From DAOULY01 sp034414595 (lineage in GTDB: Bacteria > Chloroflexota > Dehalococcoidia > SZUA-161 > JAUWZY01), in NCBI GenBank assembly GCA_034414595.1, contig DAOULY010000011.1:1-64000 (forward strand): a stretch of 64,000 bases of DNA. The letters run 5' to 3'. Under the pieces are notes generated by a model. The model did no database searches. It worked only from the letters and a program-made list of their open reading frames with translations, and had not been told where the DNA came from. Shown in pieces: positions 34,835 through 44,707 of the stretch (position 1 is the stretch's first letter; each line of letters begins with the position of its first letter). The translations under genes were made by a program, and so were the position numbers.

Positions 34835-34961
34835 GCACCACCAGTGTTAGCATTCACACAACATTTCGCATGATCCTACTTAGCACTTCACCGAAGACCG
34901 AGTCTTCTCTCAGATGATAACTGGACAACTTTCGCTCCCCTTAGCCATATCTGTGCCACAG

Positions 34962-35251
34962 CGCTCAGAGCGATATACTTTACACAAAGCAGGAACTCAC
35001 CAAACTCTTCAACGACAATGTGGGAATAGAGGCGCACAAGATGATCCACGAAGCCAAGAAACGGGGTGGCCACATCACTGGCCAAAAAGACGGAGAGAGG
35101 AAACCTTGAATGACGAAGGAGAGCCAAGGATGAGGCAATTGATGCTTTCATAGAGGACTACGGGAGAGATATCTATGATCGCACGAGGGAGACTTTCAAC
35201 AAGGAAAAGCTCAGAGAGGGGCTTGACCCAGAGGCGAATTCTAGTCAGTAA
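34962..35251 (+). pseudogene. Fragment of a decayed protein gene
   Basis: Two coding-like segments in different frames. One reads DILYTKQELTKLFNDNVGIE and on to a TGA at 35107. The second, entered after a frame change, reads DEAIDAFIEDYGRDIYDRTR and ends KLREGLDPEANSSQ with TAA at 35249-35251. The charged, idiomatic composition suggests the tail of a real gene. The family is not recognised. Confidence 0.4.
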
Positions 35252-35346
35252 CTTCTTGTAGATACCAGATAACTATGGGTGCCAGGGCTGGGAGTGGTAG
35301 TCCCCTGGCCATTAACAGCTATGGTGAGGGTATAGGTGGTTGATCC

Positions 35347-36501
35347 CTAGGGCAGGTTGTACGTTTCCCCGTCAGTGGTTACTACGATGGTTCCATAGGT
35401 GTCAGTCCCGTAGATGGTCGCCCCGATATTCTGTAGGCGCGTGATTGTCTCGGGTGCAGGGTGCCCATAGGAATTCCCCACTCCAGCGGAATAGATGGCT
35501 ATTTCGGGCTGAGCAACGGCTAGAAAGCTTGCTGTTGAGGAATATTTGGATCCATGATGAGCTACCTTCAGAATCTCAATGTCATGAATGAGGCCAGCTG
35601 ATACCATACTGGCCTCCCCTCCACTCTCTACATCTCCAGTGAAAAGGAAGTCCACTTGTCCAAAGGACAGCCCCAGCACTATCGAGTTCTCGTTTATATC
35701 AGAGTCCAATGGCAATGCGGGATGTAGAACATCAAATGTTAACGTACTGAGGCTGATTTGGTCTCCCCTTTGTGCCTGATGCACCTGTGCACCCTCGGCA
35801 TTCACCTTGGCCATGAAGTTACTATAGGTCTGGGTAGTAGCTGTATCGCCATTGAGCCAAATGTGTTCAACGATAAAGGCATCCAGCACATCAATAAGAC
35901 CCCCTATATGGTCTGCATCAGGATGAGTAGCTACCATAACTTCAATAGCGCCGTCAACATAGCTCGCTATATATGCCGCGCAGGCACCATATCTACCTCC
36001 ATCAATTAACATCTCATAGGTGCCATAGTCAACCAGGATAGCATCTCCTTGCCCCACGTCAATGAAATGAACCATGAGCTGGCCACTGACGCTGCTGGCA
36101 GTAGTAAAACTATAATCGCCAGAAATTGCTTCGTTCCCTGAACTGTCTTGCGATCTCACCCGCAGGTGATAGGTTGTGCCAGAATCAAGTCCACTCAGAA
36201 CAACAGTATGGCTAGTGGTCAAGGTGAAATTTAGAGGAGTGGCAGAGCCATAGGAATCATTCAAGCCATATTCCACCTGGCTGGTAGCTGGCTCATCTGT
36301 AGTCCAGGTAATTGTTGCCCCGTCGAACCCAATGTTAGAAATAGTGACAGCGGAAATGGATGGAAGGGGAGTATCTCCGTTATTGCCATCTGGTGCAAGA
36401 TTTCCATTGCTGTCAATGAAAGAGAAGACCAGCCAAATACCTAGGCCACCGAGGCCTATGAGTAGCAAGCCCGTTACTATCCTCTTGAACAACCCGATCA
36501 C
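35347..36501 (-). CDS. ComEC-like metallo-beta-lactamase hydrolase with an Fn3 domain
   Basis: 384 residues. An N-terminal membrane anchor (about 5-28, IVTGLLLIGLGGLGIWLVF) is followed by an Fn3 domain (about 50-135, TTDEPATSQVEYGLN, LRVRSQDSSGN) and a metallo-beta-lactamase domain of the ComEC/Rec2 C-terminal type (about 140-384): VHFIDVGQGDAILVD, HPDADHIGG (the HxDxDH metal motif) and VAHHGSKYS. In ComEC this domain is a nuclease-like part of the DNA uptake channel. Here it is free-standing and probably extracellular. No competence genes are nearby. Confidence 0.88.
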   Translation of the reverse strand: MIGLFKRIVTGLLLIGLGGLGIWLVFSFIDSNGNLAPDGNNGDTPLPSISAVTISNIGFDGATITWTTDEPATSQVEYGLNDSYGSATPLNFTLTTSHTVVLSGLDSGTTYHLRVRSQDSSGNEAISGDYSFTTASSVSGQLMVHFIDVGQGDAILVDYGTYEMLIDGGRYGACAAYIASYVDGAIEVMVATHPDADHIGGLIDVLDAFIVEHIWLNGDTATTQTYSNFMAKVNAEGAQVHQAQRGDQISLSTLTFDVLHPALPLDSDINENSIVLGLSFGQVDFLFTGDVESGGEASMVSAGLIHDIEILKVAHHGSKYSSTASFLAVAQPEIAIYSAGVGNSYGHPAPETITRLQNIGATIYGTDTYGTIVVTTDGETYNLP

Positions 36502-36918
36502 CTCTCTGGCTTTGTAGCACTAACTGCCATAGGCATATTAGCCCCTTGCCCGGTGGTCGTCAAGGCACTCAGACAATTTACCCCCAGAATGGCGCTGACG
36601 GCTTGTGTAGCTTATGGTAACTTGATATAATTCTGCTACCAAAACACGAGCTACTGGCTAGCCCTTAAGAACTTGCCCAGCCCCCAATAGCGATACCACT
36701 TGTTAAAGTCATAACCATACTTAATAGGCCTGTCCCTGTTTTAGGGCCAGTTGAACAATCTGACGGATTGTTCAGCAAGGATCGCGACCCCGAAGGGGGG
36801 TCGGGGCATCCAATCCCTATGTGAGAGACTAGCCTAGCTCACACAAGAGTGGCTGATTGTTGCCAGACGATGAGAACTGCCCGTAGCATTATACGAACAA
36901 TGGCTTTATCCCTAAAGG
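36502..36918. other. Intergenic region with two hairpins
   Basis: Separates divergent genes. TGAACAATC / GATTGTTCA (36752-36760, 36766-36774) and CGACCCC / GGGGTCG (36785-36791, 36797-36803) form two adjacent stems. No U-tract follows either. Nothing else seen. Confidence 0.4.
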
Positions 36919-38880
36919 ATGAGATTGACTCTTAGCATGCCCTTGCAATACACTATCTGTGACGTTCTTTATAGAGGTATTCGTGTGAGTTTAGTTGATG
37001 AGTACGATGAAGAGCTAAAGGAAGATATTGCGAAACTTGAGCAAGCTGTAGCCGAAGGTGAAGACTTGGCACGTGCCATGATGCGCTCTTATGGTACTGA
37101 AGACGATGAAGTCGAGAAAGTGATAGAAGAGGGACGGAGAAGAGGACGACCGGTTCACTGGGAATACGGTTCTAGCAGGCATATACTGGACTTGATGGAA
37201 TGGTTGAAAAGTATGCAGCCTGTATATCAATCTTTCCCTTTCAGAATTAGCATGTCTGCATTCAATCCTCTTGATTGTAAAGTGGCTTTGGAGAACTCCC
37301 GCCATTCTATTAACCAAGAAGTTCTGACGTTAAAAGAAGCTGAAGTGCTGTTGAGACTTGTTCATGAAGTCATACATATCAATCGTTGGGGGGCAGAAAC
37401 TGCGTATATACACACATGGTACCCCACTTCTAATCTGATGAGCTTTGTTGCAAATCTAATAATAAAATACAACCCGGATGACCTTCTGAAATTTTTCAAA
37501 GAAGACGATGAAACCAATAAGGCTGAATGGTGGCAATCGCTGAAAGAACAGATGGTCAAAAAATGCAATATTCCACGTTTAGAGTACATGATTGAGCAGA
37601 TGCATTTACCGGAAGTGGATGTAGAATCAGTAGTATCGAGCAGGAATATTGACGGTTTGATAGAAGCTCTAGACTATACCGTATATTCGGTTAGAGATAA
37701 TGTGATGCAAACACTTGTCGAAATAGGTAAATCAGCAGTACAACCCCTGTTATTAGCTTTGAAGGATACCAGAAGCAATGTAAGAGAGGCAGCAACTGAG
37801 ACTCTGGGAAGGATAAAAGACCCAGTTTCCATAGAACCGCTCGTTCAACTTCTTCAAGATGATGACCTACGTATTGTTGCAGAAATGGCTCTTGCTATGT
37901 TCGGCAATCTTGCTGTACAGCCTTTGATTCAAATGCTAGGTAACAACAGAAGCAATGTAAGAGAGGCAGCAACTGAGACTCTGGGAAGGATAAAAGACCC
38001 AGTTTCCATAGAACCGCTCGTTCAACTTCTTCAAGATGATGACCTCGCTGTTAGATTTGCGGCACAGAATTCAATTCGCAAGTTCGGGGAACTGGCGGTA
38101 CCTCCTCTTCTCGAGTCATTGAATAGCGAAGATGGTACCCTTCGAAGGGGAGCTGCTAATGTTCTTGGGTATATAGGAGATAAGAGGGCAACGAGCCTTC
38201 TCCTCCAACTGTTGAGAAGCAAGCATACCGGTGACCGTATCAGTGCATTAGAAGCGCTCGGAAAAATTGGAGACCCAATATCTGCGGGCCGTATCATTGA
38301 TTCGTTAAAAGACAAGGACAAGGATATTCGGCGACTATCAGCGAAGGCTCTGGGCAGGATTGGAGATGTCAGAGCCCTAATGTCTCTTATAAAGATGTTG
38401 AAGAAGGATAAAGATGTTGGGCAGGATGTATATGAAGCTATTGTAGATATATTCAGGACGAGTATAACAAAGGATTCAGAAGAAATCGCAGAATCAGCAG
38501 TGCGAGAGTTGACAAATATGTTGGGAGATGATCATGCCTGGTCGTATGCATCTGCGATATTAACTAACACGAATTACCCCGTTGCAGACTCCCTTATCAG
38601 AGTGCTCCACAGCAGCAAGAACTGGCGTATTAGGAAACGGCTCCCGCAAACCCTTGCTAACAAAGCCACGAGAGAAAGTGAGCACTACAACGAAATACTG
38701 ACCGTGCTATGCCAAGCGTTAGAGGACAGGGACAAACAAGTAAAGATAAGTGCTGCTTTCGCACTTGAGAACTTACAAGATCCAGGTGCCGTAGAGGCAC
38801 TTACTAGAGCCTTAGATGATAAGGATGTTCGATTTGCTGCCGAGCTAGCCCTGAACAAGATCCAACAAAACAGGCGATAA
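36919..38880 (+). CDS. HEAT-repeat protein with an N-terminal HExxH motif
   Basis: 653 residues. The N-terminal ~240 residues contain LLRLVHEVIHINRWGAETAY, an HExxH motif (His149-Glu150-x-x-His153) that could be a zinc peptidase site, though no third ligand can be fixed. From about residue 245 on, PBS-lyase/HEAT-type repeats follow (VREAATETLGRIKDPVSIEP, RRLSAKALGRIGDVRALMSL, ALTRALDDKDVRFAAELALN). The start is uncertain: no good ribosome binding site at 36919. AT-rich compared with the gas vesicle operon. A protease or sensor with a protein-binding solenoid is a guess. Confidence 0.75.
   Translation: MRLTLSMPLQYTICDVLYRGIRVSLVDEYDEELKEDIAKLEQAVAEGEDLARAMMRSYGTEDDEVEKVIEEGRRRGRPVHWEYGSSRHILDLMEWLKSMQPVYQSFPFRISMSAFNPLDCKVALENSRHSINQEVLTLKEAEVLLRLVHEVIHINRWGAETAYIHTWYPTSNLMSFVANLIIKYNPDDLLKFFKEDDETNKAEWWQSLKEQMVKKCNIPRLEYMIEQMHLPEVDVESVVSSRNIDGLIEALDYTVYSVRDNVMQTLVEIGKSAVQPLLLALKDTRSNVREAATETLGRIKDPVSIEPLVQLLQDDDLRIVAEMALAMFGNLAVQPLIQMLGNNRSNVREAATETLGRIKDPVSIEPLVQLLQDDDLAVRFAAQNSIRKFGELAVPPLLESLNSEDGTLRRGAANVLGYIGDKRATSLLLQLLRSKHTGDRISALEALGKIGDPISAGRIIDSLKDKDKDIRRLSAKALGRIGDVRALMSLIKMLKKDKDVGQDVYEAIVDIFRTSITKDSEEIAESAVRELTNMLGDDHAWSYASAILTNTNYPVADSLIRVLHSSKNWRIRKRLPQTLANKATRESEHYNEILTVLCQALEDRDKQVKISAAFALENLQDPGAVEALTRALDDKDVRFAAELALNKIQQNRR
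37771..38045 (+). repeat. 98-bp perfect direct repeat within the HEAT-repeat gene
   Basis: 37771-37868 and 37948-38045 are identical, 177 bp (59 codons) apart, so one HEAT pair was duplicated very recently. Confidence 0.85.
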
Positions 38881-38974
38881 ATTATTTGTATGCGATTGTG
38901 ACATAAAGACTCAATATGCTCATCGGACAATTTGTTAAACAAACTGACAGAATGTATAGCAAAGTTGGGCAATT

Positions 38975-39580
38975 CTACAAGCTTACCGTAACAGGTCTTA
39001 TTTGTATTTTCGATTTGATAGGGTGAAGGAATCCGAAGATTTCCAGAGGTATATCCTTGCCATCAAACTCCCGAAAGATAATTGCATCATGTCCAGTATT
39101 AGTCATGGTATTGCCGTGTACCCGAGGCATGTGGTCTAATCCCAGGCTAACAAGTATTCTCGTAGTACCAACATCACCCTCAAGTAAAACGCAACCAGCT
39201 TCGTTAACATATTTTATTGGATCACTGCTATCCCGGAATTGAGGTGCATCAAATCTGTACCTTGATTGGACAAAGATACCAGAATTGTTTTTAATAACGT
39301 GAGCAGCAGCTTCAGTAATATCATCGATAAGTTGATGGTTTTTCATCAGGTGACTCTTTAATTCAGACAATTTGTGTTCTTCACTTATTTCATATTGTTC
39401 TTTAATACCCGATTCTTTGACCCCACCGGCTTTTGCACCTAGCCCCGGTATACCTGCTGATAATCCGCCTTCAATTGCATGGCTGTTGTTTTTTACGCGC
39501 TCTGTTGGCACCCAGCCTACGGTTTGAGCATAAAGTTGATTTATCTCGGGCCTATTGAAGTAGATATAGATTTTTGGCAT
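38975..39580 (-). CDS. Unknown small protein, third gene of the methylase operon
   Basis: 201 residues starting MPKIYIYFNRPEINQLYAQT. The opening beta strand and following Gly-rich stretch (GLSAGIPGLGAKAGG) are reminiscent of the DUF6414 type of protein, found in accessory islands, but this is only a resemblance. Starts six bases after the stop of the upstream nuclease-like gene, so it is co-transcribed with it. Confidence 0.65.
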   Translation of the reverse strand: MPKIYIYFNRPEINQLYAQTVGWVPTERVKNNSHAIEGGLSAGIPGLGAKAGGVKESGIKEQYEISEEHKLSELKSHLMKNHQLIDDITEAAAHVIKNNSGIFVQSRYRFDAPQFRDSSDPIKYVNEAGCVLLEGDVGTTRILVSLGLDHMPRVHGNTMTNTGHDAIIFREFDGKDIPLEIFGFLHPIKSKIQIRPVTVSL

Positions 39581-39586
39581 AATATC

Positions 39587-40411
39587 TTACCCTGTCTTTT
39601 TTTGAAGCTTTTTCCTCTCACTACTTGCGGGAGGTTCGCCACTAAGAACGACAACGGTCGTATTTTCCGGTATTTCAGACTGCCTTAGCAGTTGAATCCA
39701 TTCATTTTCCCGTTTGAACCTTTTTGTCTCATATATTACATAGATAAACCTTTTCCAGTCTCTCGAGCTGTAACCTCGTGTATCAGCTAAGATTTCTTCA
39801 GCAATAGTGCCTACATCTTTACTACGTGAAAGGAACTTGTATTCTATAAGAGTCTGAATTGATGGTATCCCGGTATCGGGTTCAAAACTCTTAATTGGCT
39901 TTGTTAATGTCGGCTTGTGTTTCAAATCAGGGAAAACGCATTTGAGTATTCCCTCTATACGAATGTGAACTTCTTTTTCACTCTGAGGCACATTTTTAAA
40001 CAACTCCTTATCCGTAATTGTATAGTGGATGTCACGAATAATTTGGAGCAAGTCTTTAGTAATCCTTGTAGGTTCATCACTTGGATAGAACTGTTCTATT
40101 GCACTCAGAAATTGACGTAGCTTTGATAGGATAATTGAAAATGGCTCTCCCTCTGGAGTCACACCACTAGCAAGAAACCCCTTTTCTGTTTCTTTCGTCC
40201 TCAAGTATTCAGAGAGAACCATATCATGAAGTTTAGATAGTCCTAATGACTCAATGATGGCAAGAAGTCTAATATAACATATTTCTATAAACCAATCAGG
40301 GTTTGCCCATTCATCACCATAGATTATATAGTCATCGAAACGACGGGCAGCATTCTGAATCGAGGTTTTCAAACTATTGATTGCTTCGTGGATATTTTCT
40401 CCCTCTATCAT
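39587..40411 (-). CDS. PD-(D/E)xK nuclease-like protein
   Basis: 274 residues. The N-terminal half is helical and unrecognised. The C-terminal half has FEPDTGIPSIQTLIEYKF, where D and E-x-K fit the PD-(D/E)xK nuclease core, followed by DWKRFIYVIYETKRFKRENE. It lies 33 bp downstream of the N6-methylase and may be the matching endonuclease, or the effector/sensor of a restriction-like system. No target recognition domain is visible. Confidence 0.7.
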   Translation of the reverse strand: MIEGENIHEAINSLKTSIQNAARRFDDYIIYGDEWANPDWFIEICYIRLLAIIESLGLSKLHDMVLSEYLRTKETEKGFLASGVTPEGEPFSIILSKLRQFLSAIEQFYPSDEPTRITKDLLQIIRDIHYTITDKELFKNVPQSEKEVHIRIEGILKCVFPDLKHKPTLTKPIKSFEPDTGIPSIQTLIEYKFLSRSKDVGTIAEEILADTRGYSSRDWKRFIYVIYETKRFKRENEWIQLLRQSEIPENTTVVVLSGEPPASSERKKLQKKTG

Positions 40412-40444
40412 GCCAATACGTTCACCCCCGGTTTACTCAATGTA

Positions 40445-43408
40445 TCAGGCCAACTTGCCTCCCGTTATTGAAGGCTCTAGTGCCAGTTTTTGTCTAAGCA
40501 AAGCTAGAGGCCCATTCGGAGTCACTAGCTCCGGTGGGAATCCGAGTACTTGCGTGGCCATTCTTACGTCAAGCTCTTGTCGAACGAGATCGTGTTCTAT
40601 CTCATTGATTGGACGTAATTCGTAGTGTTTCATATCCTCGAAGATAGCGACTGCGTTTGAAAGCATCTCTTCGGATAGCGTTGTCACATCTAGTACCGGG
40701 AGCGATTCCAGGGCTGATATGCCGATGGTGCCTCGACCTGCTTGCTGTTTGTTAGCATGCCACCAGTGAAGTAGAAAGCCAAGAGACGAATTTGCCCATA
40801 CCGTTAATACCTTTTCCTGCTCAGGGGCATTGAGGGCGATTGATGGCCAAGCTCGCCCGCCTATTGTCTGCCTTTTGGTGTACTGCATCGCCGTTGATTG
40901 ACTGTTGAATTGGAAATCCCTGTTGAAATGACAGTGTGACGCCGTTTCCCAGATTCGGTCGGCCTTATCTCGAACGAACGCGTCTTCTTCAGAGTTGGTT
41001 CCTTGGCGTACTATACCCTCACTGTCTGCCTCGAACTCCATGCATCTTTCTCTGTCGGCGTTATGCGACCATAAGACCGGGTAGGTAGGGGCTGTCTTTG
41101 TCTTCAGAGGCTCAATCCGGAAGGGACCCCTAATTCCGCCATTCGGAGTATTACCATTGATGTCCATGTGATATGGGCCGACCTGACCTATCTTTGATAT
41201 GGTCGAGATGGAAACCGGGATGGTACTGTTTTTAGTCATACCTGGTAACCAGATAAGCCCACAGGTGGTCATCTGGTACGCTATCTGGGCCAAAGCGGCG
41301 TCCTTAATACGCGCCAAATTCCACGGCCCATCCTCAGGAAGAGCTGCATCGATAGCATAACCGATTAGATCATCGCCAAAATTGAGCAAGCTTCCACCTA
41401 TTGGTCCGTCTTCCAGCTTGCGGAGCTTTCCTGTTCTAAGACGATTGATCTGAACAGCGGCGCTGGCACCGCTTATTGTGGAAGATGGTCTCTCGTTCAG
41501 CACAATAAATGTTGCTCGCTGATTATCATCTTTTCTCTTGCGACCGATAACCAGGCATTCACCCATTCCTGTATCTGCCGAAAAAGAAAGCTCAGTAGCC
41601 CGAGCACCGGCAATAGAGATAAGAATGAGTCCGCTATACGATTTTCGTAATAATTGCCGGGACTCTTCCCAGGCATCTCCCGACATCAAGCTGAGAGGCA
41701 TTACCAGTGCCAGTGTTCCATCGTCTTTCAGCTTACGGTCTGCGAGAGCCAGAAACGCACTCGCTTCGCCAGCATTGCCGTGGTAACACGTGTTCTTGAG
41801 AAGGCGTTCTGTAGCGCGCGCCATGGCACGTTGCTGTTCTACTGTAGAACTAAATGCGGCGAACATGGGATTCGGAACGCCGATTTTTTCGCCTTCATGG
41901 CCAGTGTCCCGAGTGAAGGGTGGATTCATGATAACCAGGTCGAACGACGCGTGAGGTAATGTGGACCATGCTTCTTTCTCGCTTTCGCCCATTCCTTCAA
42001 TGGCCTTTGCTGTGATGGCAATAATCTCGAACGCTCTCTGAGGATCCAGCAAATCGAGCGACCCGAGGGCAACACCGCCATCTTCTCGCGCGCCATAGAC
42101 TACGGTCATGATTGAACTCCGGCTGTATCTAACCGTTGGGTGGGCCCCGGCGAGCATTGAGGCCGTCAGATGGGCTGCAGCTGGCAGTACGTCACAGCCA
42201 ACAAGTGCAGTAGCCATCATCTCAGGGTGAATCAACTCGGCATCGCCGCCAGCCGATTCATGTAACTGGCTGATCCGACGATATGCCGCGGATAAAAGCG
42301 TGCCAGTTCCACAAGCAAAGTCCACGATACGCAAGGCGGTAACATCCTGATCCCGCGACCAGGAGCCATTTCCCGGAGTCCTGTTCCCATTGATGGCGAG
42401 GCCGGCTAAAAGAGCCGCTGAGGCTGGATTAGTGTAGTAAGCTGCCAGAAATTTACGGTCTGCTATCAGGCGCTGAAATACAGCTCCTGTTAAATCATGT
42501 GAGCGCATGAGGTGGTTTTCTACGAGTTCACCGGCAGTTGTTGCTAATCGATCCAGAAGAGGTCTGGCCGTATCTATCGGAATAACCTCAAGAATACGCC
42601 TGGCTATATCGAAGATCGGCCAGTAATTGACCTTCAGTATTTTCCTCCAGTCTTCGAGCATCGCCGTTTTACTGACCACGTTCCTTTTGCCCCTCAATTC
42701 GTCAAGCGTTCTTACATCATACAATTCACCGGTTCCCCGAGCTAGACTTTCGTGGAATACTAGCGCGTTGGCTAGGATGGTTGTGGCCATTCTGCGAGTT
42801 TGCTCACCATCTTGCTGCCGGAGCTCCTCGCAGATTTTTCGGATTGATCCCGGATGTTCAATCGCCATCTCGGTAAGAAGAGCTGCGGCCTCGCTTACGC
42901 CGCTAACCAGTTTGTTTGCCGCCTCTTCTACGACTGTCGGTGGTACAGACGCCGACTGGATGAGAATTGATAAGTCGATGGTATCACCGATTACCCAACC
43001 ATTTTGGGGCCAGCGCATGTATGTCTCGGGATTTTCTCCCGTATAAAGGGCCATCTCAAAATCCGAAGCCTTAGCAATTTCTTTTTTCAAAGGTTGGCCT
43101 GAGTAATCTCGTAACCTTGTCGGTAGTTTAACAGCCAGCGAGGACAATATTCTTCGACCTGAGGGAAGCAGCTGCTCACCGAGCCGTTGTTTTGCATCTA
43201 CCTCTACTGACGCGGCCGGCATTATTTCCGTCTCAACGACCACTGGAGAAACATTAGGTTCGCTAATTAGAATGTCAGGTCTCTTACCACTACCTTTAAG
43301 TACATCGATATTTTCAGACCTGACAACACCCTTTAATCGCCACAAACTACGAGTTTCTACCAAGACTTCAGCCAAGGCATCATTTATGGTATGCTCAGTA
43401 GTTGCCAT
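40445..43408 (-). CDS. N6-adenine DNA methyltransferase (restriction-modification type)
   Basis: 987 residues. The SAM-binding motif I is VDFACGTGTLLSAAYRRI and the catalytic motif is DLVIMNPPFTRDTG (NPPF), the gamma-type N6-adenine order. The N-terminal ~120 residues contain RPDILISEPNVSPVVVETEI, a degenerate PD-(D/E)xK-like stretch (E-T-E in place of E-x-K). The C-terminal third, with GLIWLPGMTKNSTIPVS, is probably target recognition. Length is close to large type II/IIG-like enzymes. A promoter with an overlapping inverted repeat precedes it. Operon: methylase, nuclease-like protein, small protein. Confidence 0.88.
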   Translation of the reverse strand: MATTEHTINDALAEVLVETRSLWRLKGVVRSENIDVLKGSGKRPDILISEPNVSPVVVETEIMPAASVEVDAKQRLGEQLLPSGRRILSSLAVKLPTRLRDYSGQPLKKEIAKASDFEMALYTGENPETYMRWPQNGWVIGDTIDLSILIQSASVPPTVVEEAANKLVSGVSEAAALLTEMAIEHPGSIRKICEELRQQDGEQTRRMATTILANALVFHESLARGTGELYDVRTLDELRGKRNVVSKTAMLEDWRKILKVNYWPIFDIARRILEVIPIDTARPLLDRLATTAGELVENHLMRSHDLTGAVFQRLIADRKFLAAYYTNPASAALLAGLAINGNRTPGNGSWSRDQDVTALRIVDFACGTGTLLSAAYRRISQLHESAGGDAELIHPEMMATALVGCDVLPAAAHLTASMLAGAHPTVRYSRSSIMTVVYGAREDGGVALGSLDLLDPQRAFEIIAITAKAIEGMGESEKEAWSTLPHASFDLVIMNPPFTRDTGHEGEKIGVPNPMFAAFSSTVEQQRAMARATERLLKNTCYHGNAGEASAFLALADRKLKDDGTLALVMPLSLMSGDAWEESRQLLRKSYSGLILISIAGARATELSFSADTGMGECLVIGRKRKDDNQRATFIVLNERPSSTISGASAAVQINRLRTGKLRKLEDGPIGGSLLNFGDDLIGYAIDAALPEDGPWNLARIKDAALAQIAYQMTTCGLIWLPGMTKNSTIPVSISTISKIGQVGPYHMDINGNTPNGGIRGPFRIEPLKTKTAPTYPVLWSHNADRERCMEFEADSEGIVRQGTNSEEDAFVRDKADRIWETASHCHFNRDFQFNSQSTAMQYTKRQTIGGRAWPSIALNAPEQEKVLTVWANSSLGFLLHWWHANKQQAGRGTIGISALESLPVLDVTTLSEEMLSNAVAIFEDMKHYELRPINEIEHDLVRQELDVRMATQVLGFPPELVTPNGPLALLRQKLALEPSITGGKLA

Positions 43409-43441
43409 GTTCTCTAGATTCCTGCTTGACTACGCAATATA

Positions 43442-43482
43442 TTTGTATGCCTAATTATACACAGCATAGGGCATACAAACAA
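43442..43482 (-). promoter_or_regulatory. Promoter with operator-like inverted repeat for the methylase operon
   Basis: Minus-strand TTGTTT (43482-43477), 17 bp, TATAAT (43459-43454). A 10-bp perfect inverted repeat TTTGTATGCC (43442-43451) / GGCATACAAA (43470-43479) brackets the -10 and overlaps the -35, as expected for a repressor site. No controller protein gene is adjacent. Confidence 0.65.
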
Positions 43483-43540
43483 TGTATAACCCTATCCGGA
43501 GTCTAGTATTAAGGGCACGGTGTGATGAACTGGATTTTCT

Positions 43541-43573
43541 ATTGAACAAAACTCGGGTTTGTTCAATCGGTTT
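43541..43573 (+). terminator. Terminator-like hairpin
   Basis: ATTGAACAAA (43541-43550) and TTTGTTCAAT (43558-43567) with a 7-nt loop, followed by CGGTTTTT. The U-tract is on the plus strand although both neighbouring genes are on the minus strand. Confidence 0.45.
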
Positions 43574-43703
43574 TTCCTGGGCACCAACAACTAAAAATCC
43601 AAACCGTTCAATGCCTCTCACCAGTATAGGATTGTGCTTCCGCTTCTGGGGTCGATTTGAAATGGTGAGAGGATACGCCTTTCGGTAGGATTTGAAAACC
43701 ATA

Positions 43704-44588
43704 CTAAGCAAGATGTTCCTTTTGTTCCCGCATGATACTGAATTTGTAAGTCTGACCTATTTCCCAACAATTTTTTACCGCTTCGACGAATCCTTCAAGA
43801 CAAGCTATTTGTTCATATTCATCTTCTGAGTAATGAAGAAGCACCTCCATTATAGATTCTGGATTCTGAAGAGTAGGTGTACCCTCTTCAAAACTGAGAT
43901 TGGCGCAATCCAGGAGTCTGTCGGCAATAGCATCAAATAAGTCCTGTCCAAAGTTATCTTCACCGAAAAAGTCCAGATATATTGATGGAAGTGCAAAAAG
44001 GCCTTCATCATCACCTGATGGCCGTGGACCAAGGGTCTGGAAATAAAAGTGGATGGTCCAAAGGAAAGGCCGAACATCGTTACCAGCACGCATGACCCCG
44101 CGCCCTTCGGCAATCATAAACCGTTTGGTACCTGTCACGAACATGAGCCATGGAGGAGCGGACCTTTGAGCAGTTAGAGTCGCTTCAACTACTATCGCCT
44201 TCTGTTTCGTGTCGCTCTGTATTTCCTCAAGAACCTGTTCCCAGTCCACCGGCTTGGTTATTGCAGCGGCTTCCTTTAGTCCTTCTATCGGGAACCCAGC
44301 ACACAAATGACAGGGAACCCCCTGCATTTGAACGGCGTTGGAGAGGTTCCATTCCCCAGTTATTAGGGTTACGGGGGTAGATTTAAATAGTTGGTGACAT
44401 TCTCTGGTAAGCAGCAACAGCTTGGTGTCCGAACGTTTAAATGCTCTCACTATGTCCTCAAGTTGCTCGAGTTCCGGATCGAGTTCATCTTTTTGGGGAG
44501 AAGGAACACCTATGACCCAACCAGCCTTCACAGGGCATATATACATAAACAAAAGTAAATAAAGAGAGCATATTTTCAGAAAAGCCAT
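43704..44588 (-). CDS. Unknown protein divergent from the radical SAM-ATPase
   Basis: 294 residues from an ATG at 44588. The frame extends to 44708 and no start has a clear ribosome binding site. A hydrophobic stretch MAFLKICSLYLLLFMYICPV may be a membrane or signal segment, or part of the untranslated region if a later ATG is used. Inside is VPCHLCAGFPIEG (CxxC) and many acidic residues toward the C-terminus. I recognise no family. It is the head-to-head neighbour of the radical SAM-ATPase gene, separated by about 120 bp, so a functional link is plausible. Confidence 0.6.
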   Translation of the reverse strand: MAFLKICSLYLLLFMYICPVKAGWVIGVPSPQKDELDPELEQLEDIVRAFKRSDTKLLLLTRECHQLFKSTPVTLITGEWNLSNAVQMQGVPCHLCAGFPIEGLKEAAAITKPVDWEQVLEEIQSDTKQKAIVVEATLTAQRSAPPWLMFVTGTKRFMIAEGRGVMRAGNDVRPFLWTIHFYFQTLGPRPSGDDEGLFALPSIYLDFFGEDNFGQDLFDAIADRLLDCANLSFEEGTPTLQNPESIMEVLLHYSEDEYEQIACLEGFVEAVKNCWEIGQTYKFSIMREQKEHLA

Positions 44589-44707
44589 TATTTTTAGGAA
44601 TATGGTCTGTTTATTCAGGAGTGAATCATACATATTTGGCAAATCATCTTGTCTAAAACCAACCATAATGTTACACTGTAGACAGCAACGCACAATGAGG
44701 TAATCCA

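Larger units (their letters stand above)
33903..34954. other. Non-coding region closing the gas vesicle island
   Basis: About 1 kb without a convincing gene. It contains the second 241-bp repeat (34537-34777) and a perfect 36-bp palindrome (34799-34834). Nothing recognisable in 33903-34536. Confidence 0.5.
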
